Assembly: GCA_021773035.1 (NCBI GenBank)
Contig: JAJFKU010000068.1
Location: 1 to 64,000, forward strand
Source of the DNA: Woeseiaceae bacterium
GTDB taxonomy: Bacteria; Pseudomonadota; Gammaproteobacteria; Steroidobacterales; Woeseiaceae
Direction of reading: 5' to 3'
DNA length: 64,000 bases
Positions within the stretch are counted from its first letter, which is position 1. Each line of letters starts with the position of its first letter. The position numbers and the translations under genes are program-made. Below are positions 31,290 through 39,095 of the stretch, one piece after another. The notes under the pieces are model-generated. The model saw only the letters and a program-made list of their open reading frames with translations, did not search any database and had not been told where the DNA came from.

Positions 31290-31592
31290 CTAATTTCGAA
31301 TGACGGTATAGAGTGCTGGGTTTGGTGTCAGACCTTCCACTTCTGATATGCTCGGATCCGCTTGCATTACTTTTATAGCTGCCGTAAAGGTTTCAACACT
31401 TTCCCATTTTGCGATATTGATCAAGCGAAAACGTGCATCGTCGGCGAGCGACTGGTGCAGGGCAGTGGAAATATATCCGGGTTGTTTTTGCAGAACATTC
31501 CTGCCTTGCTCCCAATACAAGATGGATTCTTCCAGCTTATCTGCCGGGACTTCAAAGGCGTTGATCAGAGTGATTGCTTTATCGGTTGTCAT
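31290..31592 (-). CDS. ABM-fold monooxygenase-like protein
   Basis: A 100-residue protein with the dimeric ferredoxin-like ABM pattern: ITLINAFEVPADKLEESILYWEQ, then VLQKQPGYISTALHQS, then RFRLINIAKWESVETFTAAI. The ATG at 31592 follows GAGGAAAA and is preferred over 31640. Members of this family include cofactor-independent monooxygenases and reactive-species-responsive proteins. Its place between cytochrome b561 and CDGSH genes in a MarR operon suggests a role in handling quinones or reactive aldehydes, but no catalytic residue can be assigned. Confidence 0.75.
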   Translation of the reverse strand: MTTDKAITLINAFEVPADKLEESILYWEQGRNVLQKQPGYISTALHQSLADDARFRLINIAKWESVETFTAAIKVMQADPSISEVEGLTPNPALYTVIRN

Positions 31593-31676
31593 TGAATTTT
31601 TCCTCGTTCTTGTCTGTTGTTGTCTATTCAAAATGCTCACAAACCATGAGCGGTTGTTCTATTTGGCGATCCCCAC

Positions 31677-32210
31677 TTATTTGGCAAACCACATTCGACC
31701 GACTAAGCCGCCCTTCTTAAAGAAATGGTGATAGAGCGCCGCACCTGCATGTAAGACAAACAATGCAATCAAGGCGCGCGCACCGATCCCGTGGGGTGTA
31801 CGCGGAAGGTAGTCCCAAAAATCGGGGAGTACTGCGGCCTCTGCGCCGAAGATGATTGGCCCGGCACCCGATAGCACCATCATTCCAATTCCGCTCGCTG
31901 TCATACCGAGAATTACTACGTAGAACAGGAAGTGCACAGCCCGCGCGGAGCGGTCTTGCCAACTTGGCATGGGCAAGGAGGCCGGTTTCTTATCCGCAAA
32001 TTACCACCATCCAATGCGCCCCGCGGTCAGCAATAGAATCGTGACGCCGAGTGGAACGTGCAGCTGCAATATCCCCGCCTTGGCGACTGAACCCTCTGTA
32101 TCCGTCGCACGAAATCCGGAGCCAATCAACATCACGATGAACAACGCGCTCAGCCAGTGAATGGTTACTGCAACGGTGCCGTAGTGTGTAGGTGAGCTTT
32201 TTGCCGCCAT
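31677..32210 (-). pseudogene. cytochrome b561-family protein interrupted by one in-frame stop
   Basis: Read from the ATG at 32210 (AAGGGAAAG upstream), the frame encodes 69 residues typical of the cytochrome b561 N-terminus (THYGTVAVTIHWLSALF, ILQLHVPLG, GRIGWW) and meets TAA at 32003-32001. The same frame then continues without shift through FADKKPASLPMPSWQDRSARAVHFLFYV to a normal C-terminus (VLHAGAALYHHFFKKG), about 177 codons in all. Relatives usually have Leu where the stop falls, and a single TTA-to-TAA change explains it. The histidines expected as haem ligands (IHW, LHV, VHF, LHA) survive on both sides, so loss is recent, or the base is a sequencing error. Intact, it would carry electrons between quinone and oxidised targets. 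Confidence 0.85.
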
Positions 32211-32220
32211 GGACTTTCCC

Positions 32221-32670
32221 TTAGTTTGTTTCTGATCGTTTACGTACGGACTGCAACACCCTGAGCGCTTGTTTGAGTTGCCTCTCACTCATGCCTTCTG
32301 ATAGTTGGTTGAACCATTCAATTTGCGCTGCGCTGACTTTCTCCATCACTCTTCGCCCCTTCTTGCTAATCGCCACAAGCGCGGCGCGTTTGTGATCAAG
32401 ATTGGGCTCTAGAAGCAGCATGTTGAGCTTTACCAAATCGTTGACGATGCGCTGAACACCTTGACGTGATAGCCCCATACGCCTGGCGATCTGCGCGACG
32501 GTCAGTGAGCGGCCTTCAAGATCAATTGCCCCCATGACCTGCCAGCGTGCACTCGTCAAACCGAGTGGTTTCGTGAGCTGATTTCCGGCGGCGATCATTT
32601 CGCCGTTCAGTCGAAAGGTTTCCAGAATCAGGTGTGTCAGAGCTTCGCCCTCAGGAGTTAGTTTCTTCAT
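32221..32670 (-). CDS. MarR-family transcriptional regulator
   Basis: A 149-residue winged-helix repressor. The DNA-binding part spans about residues 38-102: ARWQVMGAIDLEGRSLTVAQIARRMGLSRQGVQRIVNDL, then the wing with LEPNLDHKRAALVAIS. Flanking helices would form the dimer. It is the first gene of a five-gene minus-strand operon and ends ten bases before the cytochrome b561 start. A perfect TGACAA-N4-TTGTCA dyad overlaps the -35 box of its own promoter, so autorepression is likely. MarR proteins of such operons often sense oxidants or phenolics; no sensing cysteine is evident, so ligand type is open. Confidence 0.88.
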   Translation of the reverse strand: MKKLTPEGEALTHLILETFRLNGEMIAAGNQLTKPLGLTSARWQVMGAIDLEGRSLTVAQIARRMGLSRQGVQRIVNDLVKLNMLLLEPNLDHKRAALVAISKKGRRVMEKVSAAQIEWFNQLSEGMSERQLKQALRVLQSVRKRSETN

Positions 32671-32677
32671 CGGCAGT

Positions 32678-32706
32678 ATATTGCATTAGTGACAATATGT
32701 TGTCAA
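32678..32706 (-). promoter_or_regulatory. MarR operon promoter with overlapping dyad operator
   Basis: On the minus strand TTGACA (32706-32701) and CAATAT (32683-32678) are 17 bases apart, ending 8 bases before the marR start codon. The perfect dyad TGACAA-TATG-TTGTCA (32690-32705) overlaps the -35 box and spacer. It is the obvious site for MarR autoregulation. Confidence 0.6.
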
Positions 32707-32840
32707 TAAGTGAATAGAACTACCTGTTGACGTCTGCTATTGGTGGAAGCCGACGCTCGAAGTTGCAGCGGCAATATTCGCAACGAAACCACTACCATTC
32801 GCACGCTTGACGGAAAAAACCGTCCGTTCGTCGTCAAAAC

Positions 32841-34040
32841 CTAGAATGCCCAGGTCCGGAATTCGAATCTAAGCCCGATGACAAGCGCGTTGTCCAGCTG
32901 AGGGTTGAGCCCCGGGTTAATAATCCACTGAATGTTGGGCTGCACCGTCACATGATCGGTGAGCTTCGCCCTATAGGTCAGTTCAATCGCAGTTTCGTGC
33001 GATTCGATCGGTACTCCGGCATCTGCCCCGGCCTGCCGGAGAGCGGAAGAAGTACCGGCCCAGGCCATCGCAAACCCGACTTCATCGTCTTGCCGGGATT
33101 TGAACGGGCGTTGTACATGGATGCCGATGCTGAGGAAACTCGAGAACCCATTGAACTTGCCGTCGGCAATTCCTGCTCTGGCGAACCCGCTTACCCTTGC
33201 CTGACGAGCGAATAGTACGGACTCCCCGCGCAGGTACAAACCGGAGTTTCCGCGGCCCGTTGCGTCCGGAAACTGACCGTCTACCGCGGAAACCTCCGCA
33301 GAATCAGCGCTATACATCCAGCCGCCCAGCAGCAGTTTAGATCCTTCCGTACTGCGCTCGAGCTCGCCGATGAGGAGCGCACCGTCGGCATCGCTAAGCC
33401 TGATTTCAGTGTCGTCCAGGTTCTCAGGATCACCGGGAACGCCGTCCAGTATCGCGACACGATAGCGCCACTTGTCGGACACTTGACTGCTCAGTCGGAG
33501 TGCGAGGCTTGTTAATGGAAAGATTGAAGGACCGTTGATGCCCGACTGGCTGATGTCGGCTCCAATGCCGTGCGCGCTCCCTGCAAACAAACCGGAAGAC
33601 TCAAGAACATCGAATTCGCTGTTCAGATCATACAAACCCAAAAGTACTTCGCCGGAGTTTCCGTAACTCAGATTGACCCAGGCCTCATAAAGCCTCATTG
33701 CCTGGACGCCGGTTTCGATATTGCTGGCAACCATGGCATCGCCGACGATGGTTTCCGAGAATCTGGTGCCGTTGTTGTAGAGGCCGTACAGGAATACCTG
33801 TGTATTACGCAGCCCCCACAGTTCGTCAGCGTCAATATCGATTTGTAAATCGAGATTGTCCACGTATGCGTCAGCCTGTCTGATGCCGCCTCGAAGATTC
33901 GTCAGTACATCGCCGGTGTACGACAGTTGCAACGAGACAGGCTTGTCAGAAGACCTCGCCATCGCCTCGCTTGCAATCACGCAAAGAAGCAGTGTCAGTC
34001 GTGCAAAAACGGCGGCGGGGAAGTGTTTCAATTCGTGCAT
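32841..34040 (-). CDS. OprB-like carbohydrate-selective outer-membrane porin
   Basis: A 399-residue outer-membrane beta-barrel. The start at 34040 gives a signal peptide ending EAMA; an earlier Met at 34076 is less likely. OprB-type features include SLQLSYTGDVLTNLRGGI at the mature N-terminus, GNSGEVLLGLYDLNSEFD around residue 140, GLYLRGESVLF, and a C-terminal strand ending FRTWAF with terminal Phe, the BAM recognition signal. OprB proteins let sugars and similar small molecules diffuse in. The gene stands alone between the MarR operon promoter and the PaiB-like gene, so its regulation is not evident. Confidence 0.82.
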   Translation of the reverse strand: MHELKHFPAAVFARLTLLLCVIASEAMARSSDKPVSLQLSYTGDVLTNLRGGIRQADAYVDNLDLQIDIDADELWGLRNTQVFLYGLYNNGTRFSETIVGDAMVASNIETGVQAMRLYEAWVNLSYGNSGEVLLGLYDLNSEFDVLESSGLFAGSAHGIGADISQSGINGPSIFPLTSLALRLSSQVSDKWRYRVAILDGVPGDPENLDDTEIRLSDADGALLIGELERSTEGSKLLLGGWMYSADSAEVSAVDGQFPDATGRGNSGLYLRGESVLFARQARVSGFARAGIADGKFNGFSSFLSIGIHVQRPFKSRQDDEVGFAMAWAGTSSALRQAGADAGVPIESHETAIELTYRAKLTDHVTVQPNIQWIINPGLNPQLDNALVIGLRFEFRTWAF

Positions 34041-34283
34041 TCCGGGCTCCGGGTAGACAAAGATCGAAGATAACAAGCCGGGATAAACTCTCCGGTTCCT
34101 GTCAGGTCATCGTGCGTCTGTTCCGGGTCAGGTGACATTTCCGGGCAGCCCAGGAAACCGTTACTTGATCCGCGATCGACACGATCTGGCCCGCTACCGC
34201 AAGCCTTCCAATAGGTATCAACGAATACTGTGAGGGAAGATGCAGACTGCTTGTTACCACCGGAGCCACTGCTTGTGACCCAG

Positions 34284-34892
34284 ATGAACAAATTCGCACC
34301 AAGAAGCCACCGTGACGTCATTCGGCTGCTCCGAAAATCTCCAATGGCATGGATTTGGGCTCAGGACAGGAACGGCATGTTCGCGACAGCTGCCCCTGTC
34401 TGCCTGCAGCTCGACGGTGATACGCTGATCTCTCTAGTCGGTCATCTGCCACGCTCGAGCAGGCTCGCCCGTGCGCTGACTACGCCCGTGGATACGTTGG
34501 CGGTAGTTTCGGGACCAGGAACATATGTCTCGCCGTCATGGTTTAGCAATCGGACACAAGCGCCGAGCTGGAACTATGCGAGCGCGCAGTTCAACTTGCG
34601 ACTGAGCAGCATGGACGACCCGCTGTTTCTCGATAGACACCTTCGAGAACTTGTCACCCTGATGGAGGAAGGTCGAGAACGACTCTGGAGTGTCGACGAA
34701 ATGGGTGATCGATATGACAGCTTAAGCAAACGCATCATTGCGTTCGAGGGATCGATCACATCGTGGGATGGCCGCTTCAAGCTCGGTCAGGACGAGCCGG
34801 ATGGAACTTACGAAGAAATAGTCGCGGCACTGGGAGACTCCGGCGCTGATGACATACTGACGTGGATGAAGGACTTCAACAGTGTCAGGTAG
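34284..34892 (+). CDS. PaiB-like FMN-binding domain protein
   Basis: A 202-residue protein of the PaiB/FMN-binding split-barrel group: MNKFAPRSHRDVIRLLRKSP near the N-terminus, GHLPRSSRLARAL around residue 70, VVSGPGTYVSPSWF around 92-105 and WNYASAQFNL around 115. All are conserved in PaiB relatives. The ATG at 34284 begins the family N-terminus; an upstream ATG at 34230 adds unrelated sequence. Bacillus PaiB was described as a negative regulator of sporulation and protease genes, but most members are untested and may be flavin- or haem-binding. It is followed 110 bases later by an esterase gene on the same strand. Confidence 0.8.
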   Translation: MNKFAPRSHRDVIRLLRKSPMAWIWAQDRNGMFATAAPVCLQLDGDTLISLVGHLPRSSRLARALTTPVDTLAVVSGPGTYVSPSWFSNRTQAPSWNYASAQFNLRLSSMDDPLFLDRHLRELVTLMEEGRERLWSVDEMGDRYDSLSKRIIAFEGSITSWDGRFKLGQDEPDGTYEEIVAALGDSGADDILTWMKDFNSVR

Positions 34893-35002
34893 CGACGTAT
34901 GACCCGTACCCGATGGTTTGTTACCCATCCCGAAGGGCCCGAATCGATCGCGAGCGATAGTGTACCGGCTACTGACAGTTCTGTTTATGACATCAATGCT
35001 CA

Positions 35003-35974
35003 ATGAATAGCGATTCGCCCCGGAAGAACGAGCTCGATCCTGAAATTCAGCAGTTTGTTTCGTACCTGCTGACTCGAACATCGCAGCTTGGTTACGATAA
35101 GCCGTCGAACTACGGCGAGAGACGTCGGAACGCGGAAGTCGTGCGACAACCGCTGACAGTCGGCGGGCCGGACGTTGAGAAGTCGTTCGATTATCAAGTC
35201 CCCGTGGGCGATGGCACCGTCAGGATTCGGGTAGTAAACGCCGCGCCCGGTGATGCGTCACCGGCATTGGTGTATGTGCACGGCGGAGGGTGGATGCTGT
35301 TCAGTATCGAAACTCACGGCCGAATCATGCGTGAGCTTGCGTCGCAGGCAGGAATCGCGGTTGTCGGTGTTGAATACAGCCTGTCGCCGGATGCGCGCTA
35401 CCCGGTGCAGCTCGATGAGATCAGCGCCGTAATCGACTGGCTCCGTGAGAATGAGCAACAAGCAGGGATCGACTCAAACCGCCTTGTGATAGGCGGTGAT
35501 TCGGCGGGCGCAAATTTGTCGATCGCGACCTGCCTCGCGTTGCGTTCACGATCTGCGCTCGACGGAGTGCTCGGAATGCTTCTCTGCTACGGCGTTTACG
35601 ACAGCGGTTTGGAAACGGAATCTTATGAGCGCTATGCGCATTCGGGTTACGTTCTGAGCCGGGAAGAAATGCTGGAGTTCTGGAGATGCTACGTTCGATC
35701 TCCCGCGGATCTTGACGACCCGTTGGTTTCTCCCCTGCGCGCTGAACTTCGAGGACTGCCTTCGGCATTTCTCGTGATCGCCGAATGCGATGTCTTACAC
35801 GACGAGAACGTCGAGATGGCGGTCAAACTGACGGAATCGGGCGTCGACGTGCAGGCGACGGTTTATGAGGGGACAACGCATAGCTTCCTGGAGGCCGTTT
35901 CCATGGCTGAGGTCAGTCGTCGCGCCCTCTCGGATGCTGCTCACTGGTTGCACAAGCGACTGCATCGAAAGTAG
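35003..35974 (+). CDS. HSL-family (family IV) alpha/beta-hydrolase esterase
   Basis: A 323-residue cytoplasmic esterase. HGGGW (about residues 94-98) supplies the oxyanion hole, GGDSAGANL (about 163-171) the nucleophile Ser, AECDVLHDEN (about 257-266) the Asp and THSFLE the His near residue 293. The length and motif spacing fit bacterial hormone-sensitive-lipase-like esterases acting on short-chain esters. No signal peptide is present and the ribosome-binding site is weak. Its stop is directly adjacent to the convergent AraC gene stop at 35975, leaving no room for a separate terminator. Confidence 0.9.
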   Translation: MNSDSPRKNELDPEIQQFVSYLLTRTSQLGYDKPSNYGERRRNAEVVRQPLTVGGPDVEKSFDYQVPVGDGTVRIRVVNAAPGDASPALVYVHGGGWMLFSIETHGRIMRELASQAGIAVVGVEYSLSPDARYPVQLDEISAVIDWLRENEQQAGIDSNRLVIGGDSAGANLSIATCLALRSRSALDGVLGMLLCYGVYDSGLETESYERYAHSGYVLSREEMLEFWRCYVRSPADLDDPLVSPLRAELRGLPSAFLVIAECDVLHDENVEMAVKLTESGVDVQATVYEGTTHSFLEAVSMAEVSRRALSDAAHWLHKRLHRK

Positions 35975-36766
35975 TCAGCGGTCGTCGTGACTTCTATCGT
36001 TTGAGAGGTAGTCTGTCGGGGTTGTCCCGAACACGCGGTGGAACATTGCGGTGAAGGCGCTTTGGCTGCTGTAGCCCACGTCGAACGCGACGCGCGTGAC
36101 GGGCTGGCCTTCGGCCAGCCTCGACGTCGCCTCCAGCAAGCGAACATGCCGTCTCCAGGCAGAGAAACTCATTTCGGTCTCTTTCCGAAACGAGCGCGTG
36201 AAGGTTCTTCGGCTGCACCCGGCCATGTCCGCCAGTTCGTCGATCGTATCGCCGCGGGCGGGGTCGTCCAGTATTTTCGCGCATATCCCGATAAGGCGCG
36301 GCGACTGCGGCATTGGCACATGCAGTTTGGCGTCAGGAACTGAACATAGTTCATCCAGTATGAGTTCCATAATCCGGCCGTCGCGTCCATCGACGTCATA
36401 CTCGATCGGCACTGAAGTCGCTTCCAGTATCAATTCCCGTAACATTGGGGGTACGGCAATCACCCTGCAACGTGCAGGTAATTGCGACCGTGCGCTTTCA
36501 TCGACGTATAAGGTACGCAGCGATACCTTGGTGCGGCAATGCGCCTCGTGGTAAACGCCGCCGGGAATCCAGACGGCGCGCTGCGGCGGGATGACATAGC
36601 TTCCCTGGTCGCTGATGACCGAAACGACGCCCGCCGACGCATAGATCAACTGCGCCCTCTCGTGACGATGTTTCGGATCGACGTAGCCCGCCGCATACTC
36701 ATCTGAAAGCACCGCGACCGCACGCGGAACCTTTTGATAATCAACGCCTCGGGTACTACGCAACAT
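35975..36766 (-). CDS. AraC-family regulator with cupin-like sensor domain
   Basis: A 263-residue regulator. The N-terminal cupin (about residues 30-95, HRHERAQLIYASAGV, QGSYVIPPQRAVWIPGGVYH) resembles NimR/YdeC-type members. Two C-terminal helix-turn-helix units follow (about 160-255, TIDELADMAGCSRRTFTRSF and TRVAFDVGYSSQSAFTAMFHRVFG). It is divergent from the TonB siderophore-type receptor at 36932 with a 165-bp gap. AraC regulators in that position, as with PchR or AlcR, commonly activate receptor synthesis when ligand is present. ATTCC and GGAAT half-sites flank its start codon (36765-36785) and could be an operator. Confidence 0.87.
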   Translation of the reverse strand: MLRSTRGVDYQKVPRAVAVLSDEYAAGYVDPKHRHERAQLIYASAGVVSVISDQGSYVIPPQRAVWIPGGVYHEAHCRTKVSLRTLYVDESARSQLPARCRVIAVPPMLRELILEATSVPIEYDVDGRDGRIMELILDELCSVPDAKLHVPMPQSPRLIGICAKILDDPARGDTIDELADMAGCSRRTFTRSFRKETEMSFSAWRRHVRLLEATSRLAEGQPVTRVAFDVGYSSQSAFTAMFHRVFGTTPTDYLSNDRSHDDR

Positions 36767-36931
36767 TCCGGTATTCTATTGGAATCCGCGCCCTCCGGCC
36801 ACAGCGCGAAACTCGCTACGCAGCACTGACTTGTTCTCAACAACGAATGGCCCTATTACGCCAGTCTTTTCAGGTGGGATCGACGACCCTATGTGTGGAA
36901 ACGTGGCCGCTGGTGGTCAGGGGAGAAAGGT

Positions 36932-39034
36932 ATGTCAAGAATCATTGCAGTGTCGATTGTTTTTACTATTGCAGTGCTACCGCAGCCGTTGCTTGCGCAA
37001 GGCAGCGAGGATAACAGCGACGCTCTCGACGAAATCGTTGTGACCGCGCCGGGGTATGTCTCCACGGGTGGGCGCTCCGCAAGCAAGGACGACATTGAGT
37101 TGGTTGAGACACCGCAATCGGTGTCGGTGATTTCGCGCGATATGATCGATCTGTTGAATTTCAACAGCCTTAACGAATCGATGCGGTATGTTGCTGGTGG
37201 CACAGGCGAGGCATTCGGTCCCGACGAGCGCTACGATTGGTTGAAAGTACGCGGCTTCGATCCAGTGCAGTTCATCGATGGAGTGCGCGCGCCAATCGCT
37301 TCGGTCAACAATACCGGCACAGATCTCTATGGTTCCGAGTCTGTCGAGGTACTGAAGGGCCCAACGTCGACGCTTTACGGCGAGGCGCCGCCGGGAGGCA
37401 TAGTTAACATGACCAGCCGCCGGCCGGAGCACAACTTCAGCGGTGAACTTGAAGCGCAGCTCGGCGAGTACAGCCACAAGCAGATAAACGGCGATATCAC
37501 CGGCGCGATCAGCGATCGCGTCAGCGCCCGGTTTACGGCCTTGTACAGAGACCGGGAAACGCAAGTCGACTTCCTGACCTCGGAACGGCTCTACGTCGCG
37601 CCGGCTGTTACTTTCGATATTTCGGACGCGGCATCCCTGACCTTGCTGGGTATGTACCAGAACGATGACCTGAGGAATCAGAGCACAGGTTTCCTGCCGT
37701 CGCAGGGTACGCTGCTGCCGAATCCGCTTGGCGTAGTACCCGTTGGTCGAAATCTCGGTGAGACCGGCGTGAATTTCTTCGACCGGTCGCAATACAGCAT
37801 CGGTTATGAGTTCGTTTACGAATTTAACGACAACTTCAGCATAGAACAGAACATGAAGTACTTCGATACCGAAGTGCGCTCACGTGCGATATTCGGCTCG
37901 GGCCTGCTGGACGCGGATTTCAACGGCGTTCCGGATGATAACCGCACCGTCAATCGCTCCGACTTCCCGTTCAATGAAGATATCAAGTCGACGAATGTCG
38001 ATACGCGGGCGAGCTTCGTCTTTTCCACGGGAGAACTGGAGCACACGATGCTGGTCGGCGTGGACTATCGACACTACAAAGGGTTTTCCGAATTCGGCTT
38101 TGCTGCAGCGCCCGCAATCGATCTGTTTAACCCGGTATATGACGCCGTAATCGGCGACCCGGGCGCGCTGTTTCCCTTCGTGAACGCAAGCGACGATCAA
38201 CTGGGTATTTACTTTCAGGACCAGATTCGTTCCGGAAACCTGGTTGTCACGTTGGGTGGGCGACAGGATTACCTGGACGCCGAATCCTTCGGTGCCAAGA
38301 CCGACGACGATGAGTTTTCCTATCGGCTCGGTGTGAACTACGTGTTCGAGAATGGAGTTTCGCCCTACGTGCAAACGTCCCGGTCTTTCCAGCCAATCGG
38401 CGGCGCCGATTTCAACGGCAACCGGTTCGTGCCTTCAACCGGAGAACAGATCGAGGGTGGCATAAAATTCGATGGTCGCTCGCTTGACTCGGGACTTGAC
38501 GTGTTTGGCTCCTTTGCCGTCTACAAGATCGTTCAGGAGAACGTTCTTACGCCCGACCCGGTCAATCTGTTCTTCAACGTCCAGACAGGCGAGGTAGAGG
38601 TTTCCGGCATGGAACTTGAAGTCGCTGCGCGTCTCAACGAACAGCTGACGTTCAATTTCGCTTATGCCTATACAGACACGGAAGTGACCCGCGGGAATGG
38701 CGGCACACAAGGGCGACAGCTTGTCGCTGTTCCGGACAGCGTGATTTCAGCGCTCGTCGATTACACGTTTCAATCGGGCGGGCTCGCCGGATTGGGTGGC
38801 GGAATCGGTGTCCGCTATCGCGGTAAGCAGTACGGTGATGGGCTGAATGCGTGGGAAAGCGACGACGTGACCGTATATGACGCGATCCTCCACTACGATA
38901 CAGAGAACTGGCGCGTGTCTTTGAATGCCAGTAACTTCACAGACGAGACATTTGTCGATCGCTGTAGCAGTGCCGCCGATTGTTTTTACGGCGTGCGGCG
39001 ACTGGTCACGGCAAGCATACTGCGTAAATTCTGA
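36932..39034 (+). CDS. TonB-dependent siderophore-type receptor
   Basis: A 700-residue outer-membrane receptor. The ATG at 36932 follows GAGAAAGG and gives a signal peptide ending LLAQG; the upstream ATG at 36893 is less likely. The plug (about residues 25-165) has the TonB-box-like DEIVVTAP, ETPQSVSVISRDMI, WLKVRGFD and VEVLKGPTSTLYGEAPPGGIVN, typical of ferric-siderophore receptors. No STN domain is present, so it does not use FecR signalling. The barrel ends with ASILRKF, terminal Phe. A Cys pair lies near the end (DRCSSAADCFYG). It is divergent from an AraC regulator and followed by the propeller-amidohydrolase and PepSY genes, a plausible uptake-and-processing set. Confidence 0.9.
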   Translation: MSRIIAVSIVFTIAVLPQPLLAQGSEDNSDALDEIVVTAPGYVSTGGRSASKDDIELVETPQSVSVISRDMIDLLNFNSLNESMRYVAGGTGEAFGPDERYDWLKVRGFDPVQFIDGVRAPIASVNNTGTDLYGSESVEVLKGPTSTLYGEAPPGGIVNMTSRRPEHNFSGELEAQLGEYSHKQINGDITGAISDRVSARFTALYRDRETQVDFLTSERLYVAPAVTFDISDAASLTLLGMYQNDDLRNQSTGFLPSQGTLLPNPLGVVPVGRNLGETGVNFFDRSQYSIGYEFVYEFNDNFSIEQNMKYFDTEVRSRAIFGSGLLDADFNGVPDDNRTVNRSDFPFNEDIKSTNVDTRASFVFSTGELEHTMLVGVDYRHYKGFSEFGFAAAPAIDLFNPVYDAVIGDPGALFPFVNASDDQLGIYFQDQIRSGNLVVTLGGRQDYLDAESFGAKTDDDEFSYRLGVNYVFENGVSPYVQTSRSFQPIGGADFNGNRFVPSTGEQIEGGIKFDGRSLDSGLDVFGSFAVYKIVQENVLTPDPVNLFFNVQTGEVEVSGMELEVAARLNEQLTFNFAYAYTDTEVTRGNGGTQGRQLVAVPDSVISALVDYTFQSGGLAGLGGGIGVRYRGKQYGDGLNAWESDDVTVYDAILHYDTENWRVSLNASNFTDETFVDRCSSAADCFYGVRRLVTASILRKF

Positions 39035-39095
39035 CGCTTAGCCACTGCACCGGGGCCATCGTCAGGACACCGTTGGGAAACCGAGAAGTGCGGAA

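Noticed and set aside
36977..37792. 271-codon minus-strand frame
   Set aside because: Antisense to the plug and barrel of the siderophore receptor; no recognisable domain.
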